From: Deltaproteobacteria bacterium
GTDB taxonomy: Bacteria > Myxococcota_A > Polyangia > Polyangiales > Houyiibacteriaceae
Direction of reading: 5' to 3'
Assembly (NCBI GenBank): GCA_003647035.1
Contig: QMMB01000095.1
Span: 1 to 9,427, forward strand
DNA length: 9,427 bases
Part shown: one piece after another, positions 1 to 6,473 of the stretch
Layout: each line of letters begins with the position of its first letter
How positions within the stretch are numbered: the first letter of the stretch is position 1
Notes under the pieces: generated by a model
The model's database searches: none
The model's input: the letters and a program-made list of their open reading frames with translations, nothing else
What the model was told of the DNA's origin: nothing
Program-made: the position numbers and the translations under genes

Positions 1-59
1 AGGTCTTTCGCCTCATATTGATGGGCATGAGCTTCTTCTTATTTGGGCGAGAACGATGA
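1..59 (+). CDS. C-terminal tail of an upstream gene, probably a membrane protein (partial)
   Basis: A frame open from base 3 reads VFRLILMGMSFFLFGRER and stops at TGA 57-59. The tail is strongly hydrophobic and ends in a short charged cluster, as in a protein whose last transmembrane helix ends close to the C-terminus. Its stop overlaps the ATG of the next gene as ATGA (56-59), the usual arrangement of translationally coupled genes. Only about 18 residues are visible, so no family can be named. A chance open frame of this length is possible; the overlap and hydrophobicity are the only support. Confidence 0.35.
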   Translation, partial: VFRLILMGMSFFLFGRER

Positions 60-1384
60 GGTGCGCTGCGGTCGCGATCGGGGTGCTGGCGGTCGTCGGA
101 CTTTCTGCATGCGGGGAAGACGCGCCGCCGCGTACAGATCTGCCGTACGTTCTCTATTGCGACATCGCTAGCGACGATTGCCAGCGTCGCATCTATGACT
201 CCGTGGCAACGATGCTTGGGGCGGACGGGACTGACCCGCCTGCGATTCGAACGATTTCGGTCGAACAGCACGCGGACGAGGTGCGCAGCGGTCTCAACCT
301 GGAAGACCTCACGGGCGAGGACGCGGAAACACGCGGCCTTCGCCTGATGGCTTTCATACCGGAGGCGTCCGACAGCGTTACCGAAACGCAAGCCGAGTAC
401 TGGATCAACCAGATCGCCGCGTACTATAGCCGCCGCAATCACGCGATCACGGTCATCGATCGCGACTACGAAGAGGTGAGCGCGCAGGCCCTGTTGGCGC
501 ACGAGTTCACGCACGCAATTCAGAACGTTCAGTTCAGCCTGGACGCAGTGGGCGCCGATGCCGACACCGAGGATGGTGTCATGGGCGTCCGCGGCGTGAT
601 CGAAGGCGACGCGACGCACAGCTCGTTTGCTTGGGCCTATCGAGAGCTGGGATACCTACCCGAAGAGATCGACTGGGATGCGATTCACGATGAGAGGACC
701 GAAGGCGCACGCAAGAGGGCGGCGGACCCCGAGGTTGCGTTGATCGATTCGGCTTCGAGCTTTCCCTATTCATACGGGTTCGATTTCATGAGCGCGGTGA
801 CGTTGTCTGGCGGACTCGACGGCCGAGCCGCAGCGTTCGGTGCGCCACCAGCGACCGCGATCGAGGTGATGGCGGGCTACAATGCGGTGCTGGGCGCGTT
901 CGACTTCCCCGAGGCTGCGCATCCGGCTCCGCTCGAGGGGCATGCAGTCGAGGTCGAGAATCGATTTGGCGCTTGGTATGTATACGGCTTTCTGCGGCGT
1001 CGCGGCATGTCGGACCACGCGGCTTGGATGACGTCGATGAGCTGGCTCGGCGATGAGCTCGCGATCTACGATGACGGCAACGAGGTCGTTGCAACCTGGC
1101 GGGTTCGCTTCGACCATGCCCTGAGCGCCAGCGTCCTCCGCGACCAGGTGAACGCCGACGACCGCGCGGTCGCTTGGTCGGCGGTTCTGCGCGACGCAGA
1201 CGTGTTTGTCTTTGCTGCCGAAACCGAGGAGGTCCTTCTTGCGTGGGCTGGGCAGCCCCTCGATGTGATGACGGCTTCACTGATACCCAAGACCGCACGA
1301 CGCAGGGGAGGGGCCGTATCGGCGGGTAACTGCCTGCAATCACGCCGTTTCTCGCTGCCGAATCCTCCTCCCTTGTTGCACTAG
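56..1384 (+). CDS. Lipoprotein with zincin-type (HEFTH) metallopeptidase-like domain
   Basis: A 442-residue protein. Residues 1-19 form a lipoprotein signal peptide (hydrophobic core, LSAC lipobox, Cys19), so the mature protein should be lipid-anchored in the envelope. LLAHEFTHAIQ places the zinc motif HExxH at His149, Glu150 and His153. GVIEGDAT about 30 residues on gives Glu183 as the probable third ligand, as in gluzincins. Later segments, FPYSYGFDFM, then GAPPATAIEVM and MSWLGDELAIY, resemble a family of poorly characterised bacterial and archaeal proteins with HELTHALQD...EGDA and a C-terminal GWxGD segment. The active-site residues look intact, but substrate and activity are unknown. 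The start is ATG 56, directly before the signal peptide; the Shine-Dalgarno is weak (GGCGAG), which fits coupling to the upstream gene. The last 25 or so residues, after LDVMTASLIP, are Arg- and Pro-rich and unlike the domain before them, so they may be a late readthrough or frameshifted end. Confidence 0.85.
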   Translation: MRCAAVAIGVLAVVGLSACGEDAPPRTDLPYVLYCDIASDDCQRRIYDSVATMLGADGTDPPAIRTISVEQHADEVRSGLNLEDLTGEDAETRGLRLMAFIPEASDSVTETQAEYWINQIAAYYSRRNHAITVIDRDYEEVSAQALLAHEFTHAIQNVQFSLDAVGADADTEDGVMGVRGVIEGDATHSSFAWAYRELGYLPEEIDWDAIHDERTEGARKRAADPEVALIDSASSFPYSYGFDFMSAVTLSGGLDGRAAAFGAPPATAIEVMAGYNAVLGAFDFPEAAHPAPLEGHAVEVENRFGAWYVYGFLRRRGMSDHAAWMTSMSWLGDELAIYDDGNEVVATWRVRFDHALSASVLRDQVNADDRAVAWSAVLRDADVFVFAAETEEVLLAWAGQPLDVMTASLIPKTARRRGGAVSAGNCLQSRRFSLPNPPPLLH

Positions 1385-1464
1385 CGTTCGCCATCGCAAG
1401 CACCCGGCGTCGAAGCCTGAGCCGTTGACCCGACAGACGCATCACGGTACCAATGCCCGCCGCC

Positions 1465-1489
1465 CCGGTGACCGGTGCGGCTGTCACGG
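1465..1489 (+). promoter_or_regulatory. Possible RNA hairpin touching the ribosome binding site of the esterase gene
   Basis: GTGAC (1468-1472) pairs with GTCAC (1483-1487), and CC 1465-1466 pairs with GG 1488-1489 across a one-base bulge, leaving a 10-base loop. The GG at 1488-1489 is the first part of the GGAGGG Shine-Dalgarno. The left arm is also part of an 11-base palindrome, CCGGTGACCGG (1465-1475), so two alternative foldings exist. The pairing is seen in the sequence; any regulatory role is a guess, and short GC-rich hairpins are common in such DNA. Confidence 0.2.
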
Positions 1490-1493
1490 AGGG
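1488..1493 (+). promoter_or_regulatory. Ribosome binding site deciding the start at 1498
   Basis: GGAGGG lies four bases before ATG 1498. It selects this start over the in-frame ATG at 1453, which would add 15 residues (MPAAPVTG...) ahead of an otherwise textbook lipoprotein signal peptide. Confidence 0.75.
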
Positions 1494-1497
1494 TTCA

Positions 1498-2724
1498 ATG
1501 AGAGCGACTGTCTTGGCTTTGGTTTTGGGTGCCGTCGTCGCGCTCGCAGGGTGCGGGAGCGATGGAGACAGCGTGACGGGTGGTTCTGGTGGTTCAGCCG
1601 GGTCCGGAGGCTCGAACGGTTTCGATGAGCTCTACGAGCAAGGGCTCACGAAGTACGTCGGCGAATTCGCTCCAGAAGGTGATCCCACGTTCGACGAAGA
1701 GAACGGCATCGACACGTTCCAGTTCGCCGTTCCTGGAGATCCTGCGGCCGGGCGGCGCGGCCCGCTGTGCTTGCGCGGTACCGAGTACACCGTCGACACC
1801 CGTGAGGGCAGCTCCGACGAACTCGTGATTTTCTTGCAGGGTGGCGGAGCCTGCTGGGCGGATTTCTGTTCGGCGTTCGAGGAGACGAACTTCCTTCGAG
1901 ACGTCAGCGGGGGCATCCTGAATCCCGCGCTCGAAACCAATCCCGTGGCCGACTGGGACGTCGTCTACCTGCCTTACTGCGACGGTTCGCTCTTTGCGGG
2001 CGACGTGGACCGAGTTCTCCCCGGGAGTGTCCTCGGCGAAGGTGGGCCCGACGAGAGCATGGGATATCAACGCGGCTTGCAGAACCTCACTGCGGCGCTC
2101 GACATCGCCCTCGCGCAGTTCCCGAATCCGAGCCGAATCCTGTTGACCGGCGTCAGTGGCGGTGCGTTCGGTACGATCGTCGCGTTGCCCTTGGTGCGCT
2201 ACTACTACCCGGAAACCGAACTCCTGGTATTCAATGATTCCGGTGTTGGCGTCGCCAAGGAGGGCAACCCGGACTTCATCAACGAAACGCTGCTGGCCGG
2301 CTGGAACGCGGCCTCGCTCATCCCCGTGTCGTGTACGGACTGCACCAGTAACGGTCACATCACACGCTACATCGACTGGCAGCTTGCGGCGGATGACAAC
2401 TTCACCATGAGCGCACTGAGCTTCAGCGCCGACTCGGTGATCTCGACGTTCTTCTTGATGATCCCCGCTGCCGACTTCACCGCATCGTTACTGGCGGAGA
2501 CCGGGCGAACGACGACGATGTTCGAGGATCGATACAAGCGGTTCATTCCCGTGGGTGCAGCGCACACGACCTTGCTTCGCGAGACCTCGGACGGTAGCGG
2601 CGGAATCGTGGAAATCGGAAGCCTCGAGACGGAGATCGACGGTGTCAGCGTCGTCGATTGGCTTACCGCCATGATCGATGGCACCGAGGGCTGGGACGAC
2701 CTGGTTGACAGCGCCGTCGAGTAG
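1498..2724 (+). CDS. Lipoprotein pectin acetylesterase/Notum-family hydrolase
   Basis: A 408-residue protein beginning with a lipoprotein signal (lipobox LAGC, Cys19), then a Gly/Ser linker at about 26-41 that tethers the catalytic domain in the envelope or at the surface. It matches the pectinacetylesterase (PAE/Notum) family, alpha/beta hydrolases that remove acetyl or acyl esters. Visible motifs are FLQGGGACW (112-120, oxyanion-hole strand), YLPYCDGSLFAGD (157-169), GVSGG (218-222) with nucleophile Ser220, RYIDWQLAADD with probable catalytic Asp293, and GAAHTTL with His356. The spacing of Ser, Asp and His follows plant PAE and animal Notum. Paired cysteines (91, 119, 124, 161, 279, 282) suggest disulfides and an extracytoplasmic location. 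Bacterial members are mostly uncharacterised, so the substrate (polysaccharide O-acetyl, lipid or protein acyl group) cannot be told. The gene follows the metallopeptidase gene after 113 bases and has its own strong ribosome binding site. Confidence 0.88.
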   Translation: MRATVLALVLGAVVALAGCGSDGDSVTGGSGGSAGSGGSNGFDELYEQGLTKYVGEFAPEGDPTFDEENGIDTFQFAVPGDPAAGRRGPLCLRGTEYTVDTREGSSDELVIFLQGGGACWADFCSAFEETNFLRDVSGGILNPALETNPVADWDVVYLPYCDGSLFAGDVDRVLPGSVLGEGGPDESMGYQRGLQNLTAALDIALAQFPNPSRILLTGVSGGAFGTIVALPLVRYYYPETELLVFNDSGVGVAKEGNPDFINETLLAGWNAASLIPVSCTDCTSNGHITRYIDWQLAADDNFTMSALSFSADSVISTFFLMIPAADFTASLLAETGRTTTMFEDRYKRFIPVGAAHTTLLRETSDGSGGIVEIGSLETEIDGVSVVDWLTAMIDGTEGWDDLVDSAVE

Positions 2725-2733
2725 ACGCAAACT
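2705..2733 (+). promoter_or_regulatory. Possible promoter for the nitronate monooxygenase-family gene
   Basis: TTGACA at 2705-2710 is a perfect -35 box, lying inside the last codons of the esterase gene. The best -10 at 17-base spacing is CAAACT (2728-2733), which matches only three of six consensus positions. The TAGAAC...GTTCTA inverted repeat starts at the end of this -10, where a repressor would block transcription. The -35 match alone could be chance, because those bases also encode protein. Confidence 0.3.
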
Positions 2734-2746
2734 AGAACACGTTCTA
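2733..2746. promoter_or_regulatory. KstR-like TetR-family operator (inverted repeat TAGAAC-AC-GTTCTA)
   Basis: TAGAAC (2733-2738) and GTTCTA (2741-2746) are perfect inverted repeats around AC. All eight fixed positions of the actinobacterial KstR operator, TNNAACNNGTTNNA, are met. KstR is a TetR-family repressor of sterol catabolism genes. The site sits in the short gap 70 bases before the ATG of a flavoenzyme gene, a sensible operator position. No KstR-like regulator is encoded in the window. The match is seen directly; binding by a KstR homologue is inference, and another TetR-family protein with a similar site is possible. Confidence 0.5.
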
Positions 2747-2760
2747 CTCCTCCTTCTAAG

Positions 2761-2794
2761 CCTTCGAAACAGGGGACTGTCCCCTCTTTCGAGG
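2761..2794. repeat. REP-like palindrome (AGGGGACTGTCCCCT core)
   Basis: The core AGGGGACTGTCCCCT (2771-2785) folds into a six-pair stem with a CTG loop. A C/C mismatch separates it from an outer stem, CCTTCGAAA against TTTCGAGG (2761-2769 with 2787-2794), that has one bulged T. From memory, palindromes with the core GGGGACAGTCCCC are dispersed many times in environmental bacterial genomes and travel with REP-associated (RAYT, Y1-type) transposases; none is encoded here. The hairpin could also act as a terminator for the esterase gene, but no T-run follows directly: ATTAATTTTT begins two bases later and is broken up. It lies between the KstR-like site and the next start codon. Confidence 0.6.
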
Positions 2795-2815
2795 GATTAA
2801 TTTTTGGGTGTTTGC

Positions 2816-3949
2816 ATGAAGACTGAGATTTGTGAGCGGTTGGGGATCGAGTTTCCCATCTTTGCGTTTAGCCACTGCCGCGATGTCGTGGCTGCGGTTA
2901 GCCGGGCTGGCGGGCTCGGGGTGTTGGGCGCGGTCGCGTACAGCCCGGCGCAGCTCGAGCTCGAGCTGAAGTGGATCGACGAACACGTCGACGGCAAGCC
3001 GTACGGCGTCGACACGGTCATCCCCGCCAAGTACATCGGCAAGGATCAGGGCGACATCACCAAGGATCAGCTCGACGAGATGATCACGCCTGCGCACCGT
3101 AAGTGGATCAACGAGCTGCTCGATCGCAACGGCGTGCCCCCGCTTCCGGATGACGTTGAAGAGATGGAAGGCCTGCTTGGCTGGTCCGCATCGGGCGGAC
3201 GTGCGCACTTCGAGGTCGCGATGAAGCATCCGATTGCGCTCATCGCGAACGCCCTCGGGCCACCTCCCGAAGACATCATCAGCCAAGCGCACGACAAGGG
3301 CGTGTTGGTTGCCGCGCTTTGCGGCACCGTGAGGCAGGCGATCAAGCAGAAGACCGCTGGCGTCGATATCGTCATCGCATCGGGCTTCGAGGCGGGGGGC
3401 CACACCGGCGAGATCGGCACGATGGTCTTGTTGCCGCAGGTCGTCGATGCGGTGGCGCCGACGCCAGTGCTCGGTGCCGGCGGAATCGGCTCGGGCCGTC
3501 AAATGGCAGCTGCCATGGCCCTGGGCGCCGCGGGCGTTTGGACGGGCTCAATTTGGCTGGCCACCGAGGAGTCCGACTCGATTCCCTCGCTCGTGGACAA
3601 GCTTCTCGAGGCGGACTCGACCGAAACGGTCCGTTCGCGTTGCATCAGCGGTAAGCCCGCCCGTCAGCTCAAGACGGCGTACACGCGCGCGTGGGACGAA
3701 GACCCAGAGTGTCCGGGCTACCTTCCGATGCCGCTTCAGTTCATGGCTACGGCCGAGGCCACGCAGCGCATCACGCGCTTCGCTCAGACCGGTGCCGAGG
3801 GATCGAACACGCTCCTTGGTACGCCCGTTGGACAGGTCGTCGGTCAGATGAACACCCGCAAGCCTGCTCGCCAGGTCATCGAGGAGATGGTCAGCGAATA
3901 CATCGACGCGGTCGAGCGGGTCTCGACCCTGCTCGCCGATTCAGACTAG
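2816..3949 (+). CDS. Nitronate monooxygenase-family FMN-dependent oxidoreductase
   Basis: A 377-residue TIM-barrel flavoprotein of the nitronate monooxygenase/2-nitropropane dioxygenase family, presumably cytosolic. Family motifs: IEFPIFAFSHCRDVVAAVSR with RAGGLGVLGA at the N-terminus (about 11-39), SGFEAGGHTG (189-198, with His196 in the position of the family's catalytic His), VLGAGGIGSGRQMAAAMALG (phosphate-binding strand, about 218-237), and GVWTGSIWL. A roughly 60-residue segment between the second and third barrel elements (about 65-130) makes it longer than classic members and typical of a subgroup common in actinobacteria and deltaproteobacteria. That subgroup's substrates are mostly unproven. 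Some NMO-fold enzymes act on CoA thioesters in steroid ring degradation, so nitronate oxidation should not be assumed. ATG 2816 fits the usual MKTxIC start. An in-frame TTG at 2804, seven bases after GAGGGA, would add four residues. A KstR-like operator lies upstream. Confidence 0.88.
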   Translation: MKTEICERLGIEFPIFAFSHCRDVVAAVSRAGGLGVLGAVAYSPAQLELELKWIDEHVDGKPYGVDTVIPAKYIGKDQGDITKDQLDEMITPAHRKWINELLDRNGVPPLPDDVEEMEGLLGWSASGGRAHFEVAMKHPIALIANALGPPPEDIISQAHDKGVLVAALCGTVRQAIKQKTAGVDIVIASGFEAGGHTGEIGTMVLLPQVVDAVAPTPVLGAGGIGSGRQMAAAMALGAAGVWTGSIWLATEESDSIPSLVDKLLEADSTETVRSRCISGKPARQLKTAYTRAWDEDPECPGYLPMPLQFMATAEATQRITRFAQTGAEGSNTLLGTPVGQVVGQMNTRKPARQVIEEMVSEYIDAVERVSTLLADSD

Positions 3950-3959
3950 CGCCCCACGA

Positions 3960-6395
3960 TCATTTGCACTGGCGGTTCACGTCGCGAACGCGACTCGCGA
4001 GCTTGCCGGTGCGGTTCGCCTTTAGATAGCGCGCGGCCATCTCGCAGCCTTCCTCGGTTGGTCCGAGCAGGGTGGCGAGGCGGCCAGCTGCGACTGGCAT
4101 CGGGATGGGTGCGTTGGCCGCCTGTCGTAACGGCGCCTCCGGCGAGCGCTCGCGGTCTTCTTCGATGTCGGCGTGCAGCAGGTGCACGTCGGCGTCGTTC
4201 GGCATGAGCCCCGCCGCCTGCTTCCCGTAGCGCACGGCGAGTCCCCGCTTCTCATCCGCGAGTGCGAGCCGCGCCTTGACCGCCAGCGCCCAGACCTGAA
4301 CCTGAGGTCCGGCCTTCAAGGGGTTGCCTTCCGCGTCCACCGCTTCGGCTGCGCGCTCGAGCGAGTTCTCGCCACCCAACTTTCGGCGTCCGTACATCTG
4401 CGCCAGCGCGAGGCCCGTGTCGGCGAGCCGTGCATCCGCCCCTTTGCGCTTGGCTTGCTGAAAATAGATTCCCGCTCGCGTGTAATCCTCAGCCTGTAGA
4501 TACACGCGCGCGCCAGCGAGTCGAAGAGCCACGTTGCTCTTGTGCCGCCCGACCGCGTTCCGCATGGTGGTGACCCCGCTTTGCCCGGCACCCGTACGTA
4601 CGAGGAAACGCACCCGCTGTTCGTCCGCTCGCAAGTCCCTTACCCTGGCCTTGTCCATCTGGTCGACGGTCTCGGCGGCGAGGGGGAAGTCGCCCATGCC
4701 GATCAGCAAGGCCACGAAACCGGACAAAGCGCGCGGTTGCCCAGGGTCGAGCTCCAACGCTTTTTCGTAGCTGGCCTTCGCCTCTTGGTTTGACCCGACT
4801 TCACGCGCCGCGTCGCCCCGCAGCGCAAACAAGCTGGCGTCGCGCGGGTTGAGCTCCACGGAGCGGTCGAGCTCGCCTACGGCCTTGGCCGGCTCACCCT
4901 TTGCGAGCAGCACTCGCGCATGACTGCCATGCGCCCAACCTTCTTCCTCGAACGCGGCTAGCGCAGCCGCTGTCGCCGTCTCGGCGTCTGAGAGGCGGCC
5001 CGCATCGATGTATGCCTGGGCTGCTGCGTCCACGAGTGTCAGATGATTCGGCGCCGCGTTGAGACCGGCTTGCAGTACGGCAATCGCCTCGTCGGTGTGA
5101 CCCCCTTCGAGCAGAGCATCCGCCAACGCCTTCGAGGCCGCGACGCCCCAGCGCGGGTCACCCGCCGCCTCCTTATAGAGCGAGATCGCCCGATCGCGCT
5201 CCCGAGCCCGTCCCGAGCCCTTCAGCAGCTCCGCGATCACCAGTGCACGAAACGCGGGTTCTGCTGCTTTTTCCGGCCCAAAACCCGCACCGCTCAGCGT
5301 AGCGAGCCCTGCGCGCGCGTCGCCCGTCTGCGCGTACCACCACGCGATCACGTGCGCGCGGGTAAACAGGTCGGCCGACGGCCCGCCCGACAATCGCTTG
5401 AGCAGCCGCCTGGCGTCACCGGATCGCCCAAGCGCGAGGAAGAGTTGGGCGGTCCCGATGAGCAATGGCTCGTCGACACGAAGCTCGGGCTCCGCCGCGG
5501 CACGCGCGTATTCGTACGCCATGCCGATGGCGCCTCGCTGGTATGCGAGGATACCGGTGATCAAGTTGGCCCACGCTTTGTGCACGACCGATGCGTTGTC
5601 GTCGTCACGTACCTCGCTCCCGAGCGCGAGTGCCTCGTCGGCGTTGCCTTGCTGAAGGCCGACGATTCGCGCACGGGCGATCTTCGTTGCTGCCGTCGCG
5701 CCGCCCACTTGGTCGAGCACGGCAAGTGCGGCTTCCGGATTCTCTGTTTTTGCGGTGATACGGGCGAGCAAAGCGGCCGGCTCCGGCGCACCCGGCCGTG
5801 ACTCGACGACTCGTTGCGCGTCTGGAAGGGCTTGCGCCCACTGGCCGCGCGCCACGGCGATGAGGGCTCGGCCGTGGAGGAAGGCATCGGATTGATCAGC
5901 GTACTTGGCGGGCCTCTCGGCCTCCGCGTGCGCCGCGCGCGCGTCCCCTTCGGCGAGGAAGGCGTAGACTCGGGCAATCCGTTGGTCAGGGTCGTTCTGC
6001 TCGGGCGACTCTGCAAGAAGCGTCTCGCTCTTCAACAACTTTTCGTGGTCCCCGCCGAGCGCCGCCGTGGCGAGCAGCCGCGCCCGCACGGAGTCGTTCG
6101 GGTCGTCTCGTAGGAGGCCCAGCGCATTGTCGATGGTGTCGGGGCTGCCGTCGTTGATGACCTCGTCGAGTGCGGATGCCAAACGAGCCGCGTGGATCCA
6201 CCCGAGAATCAGAGTTGCGACGAAGAAGAAGATCAGCGCCGCAATACCCGCCGCGATGAAGCGCCGGATGCGTCGCTTCATCGCTTCCTCCGGTGGCAGG
6301 ACGATCCTGTCGACTGGCGCAATCGATGGTGTGGCGTCCTCGACCTGGAACAGGTCAGATGGTTCTTTCCGCGAGCTCGAATCTTTGTCGGCCAC
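3960..6395 (-). CDS. Large membrane-anchored TPR-repeat protein
   Basis: An 811-residue protein read from GTG 6395. Residues 1-45 are a charged cytoplasmic tail ending in KRRIRR, followed by one transmembrane helix (about 46-66, IAAGIAALIFFFVATLILGW). By the positive-inside rule the rest should lie in the periplasm. From about residue 75 on, it consists of helical TPR-like repeats. The most canonical run is about 418-555, for example ALADALLEGGHTDEAIAVLQ and GDAAREVGSNQEAKASYEKA followed by LELDPG. Such solenoids are scaffolds for protein complexes; no enzyme domain is visible. It ends ten bases from the converging flavoenzyme gene and follows the steroid reductase gene after 78 bases in the same direction, so the two may share a transcript. 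ATG 6434 in the same frame is possible but lacks a clear ribosome binding site and adds an unlikely segment. The function is unknown. Confidence 0.85.
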   Translation of the reverse strand: MADKDSSSRKEPSDLFQVEDATPSIAPVDRIVLPPEEAMKRRIRRFIAAGIAALIFFFVATLILGWIHAARLASALDEVINDGSPDTIDNALGLLRDDPNDSVRARLLATAALGGDHEKLLKSETLLAESPEQNDPDQRIARVYAFLAEGDARAAHAEAERPAKYADQSDAFLHGRALIAVARGQWAQALPDAQRVVESRPGAPEPAALLARITAKTENPEAALAVLDQVGGATAATKIARARIVGLQQGNADEALALGSEVRDDDNASVVHKAWANLITGILAYQRGAIGMAYEYARAAAEPELRVDEPLLIGTAQLFLALGRSGDARRLLKRLSGGPSADLFTRAHVIAWWYAQTGDARAGLATLSGAGFGPEKAAEPAFRALVIAELLKGSGRARERDRAISLYKEAAGDPRWGVAASKALADALLEGGHTDEAIAVLQAGLNAAPNHLTLVDAAAQAYIDAGRLSDAETATAAALAAFEEEGWAHGSHARVLLAKGEPAKAVGELDRSVELNPRDASLFALRGDAAREVGSNQEAKASYEKALELDPGQPRALSGFVALLIGMGDFPLAAETVDQMDKARVRDLRADEQRVRFLVRTGAGQSGVTTMRNAVGRHKSNVALRLAGARVYLQAEDYTRAGIYFQQAKRKGADARLADTGLALAQMYGRRKLGGENSLERAAEAVDAEGNPLKAGPQVQVWALAVKARLALADEKRGLAVRYGKQAAGLMPNDADVHLLHADIEEDRERSPEAPLRQAANAPIPMPVAAGRLATLLGPTEEGCEMAARYLKANRTGKLASRVRDVNRQCK

Positions 6396-6401
6396 CGTGC
6401 A

Positions 6402-6410
6402 CCCCTCCCC
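6402..6410 (-). promoter_or_regulatory. Strong ribosome binding site deciding a GTG start
   Basis: On the minus strand, GGGGAGGGG is followed by six bases and then GTG at 6395. This spacing is ideal and chooses the GTG (protein start MADKDSSSRKEPSDLF) over the ATG at 6434. Confidence 0.7.
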
Positions 6411-6473
6411 GATGATGTGCGCCCCTGGCTGCACATTGTCGCGTCAATCGGGGCGTCGGCGCAAGTCTAAGGA

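Noticed and set aside
786..1487. A 233-codon minus-strand open frame opposite the metallopeptidase-like gene
   Set aside because: Very Arg- and Pro-rich, no motif, and antisense to a gene with a signal peptide and zinc motif.
1453..1497. An earlier ATG (1453) for the esterase gene
   Set aside because: It would put 15 unrelated residues before a perfect lipoprotein signal peptide; GGAGGG supports ATG 1498.
1594..2358. A 254-codon open frame on the minus strand opposite the esterase gene
   Set aside because: It lies wholly antisense to a well-supported gene, has an Arg-rich composition typical of GC-rich shadow frames, and shows no recognisable domain.
2761..2805. The hairpin read as a rho-independent terminator
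   Set aside because: The T-run is not directly after the stem and is interrupted, and the core sequence fits a dispersed REP palindrome better. A terminator side-effect is not excluded.
2756..3502. A 248-codon minus-strand open frame opposite the flavoenzyme gene, ending in the REP-like hairpin
   Set aside because: The plus-strand protein has family motifs throughout; the antisense frame has none and is low-quality in composition.
5043..5801. A 252-codon plus-strand open frame opposite the TPR gene
   Set aside because: Composition is Arg-rich with no domain, while the minus strand encodes regular TPR repeats.
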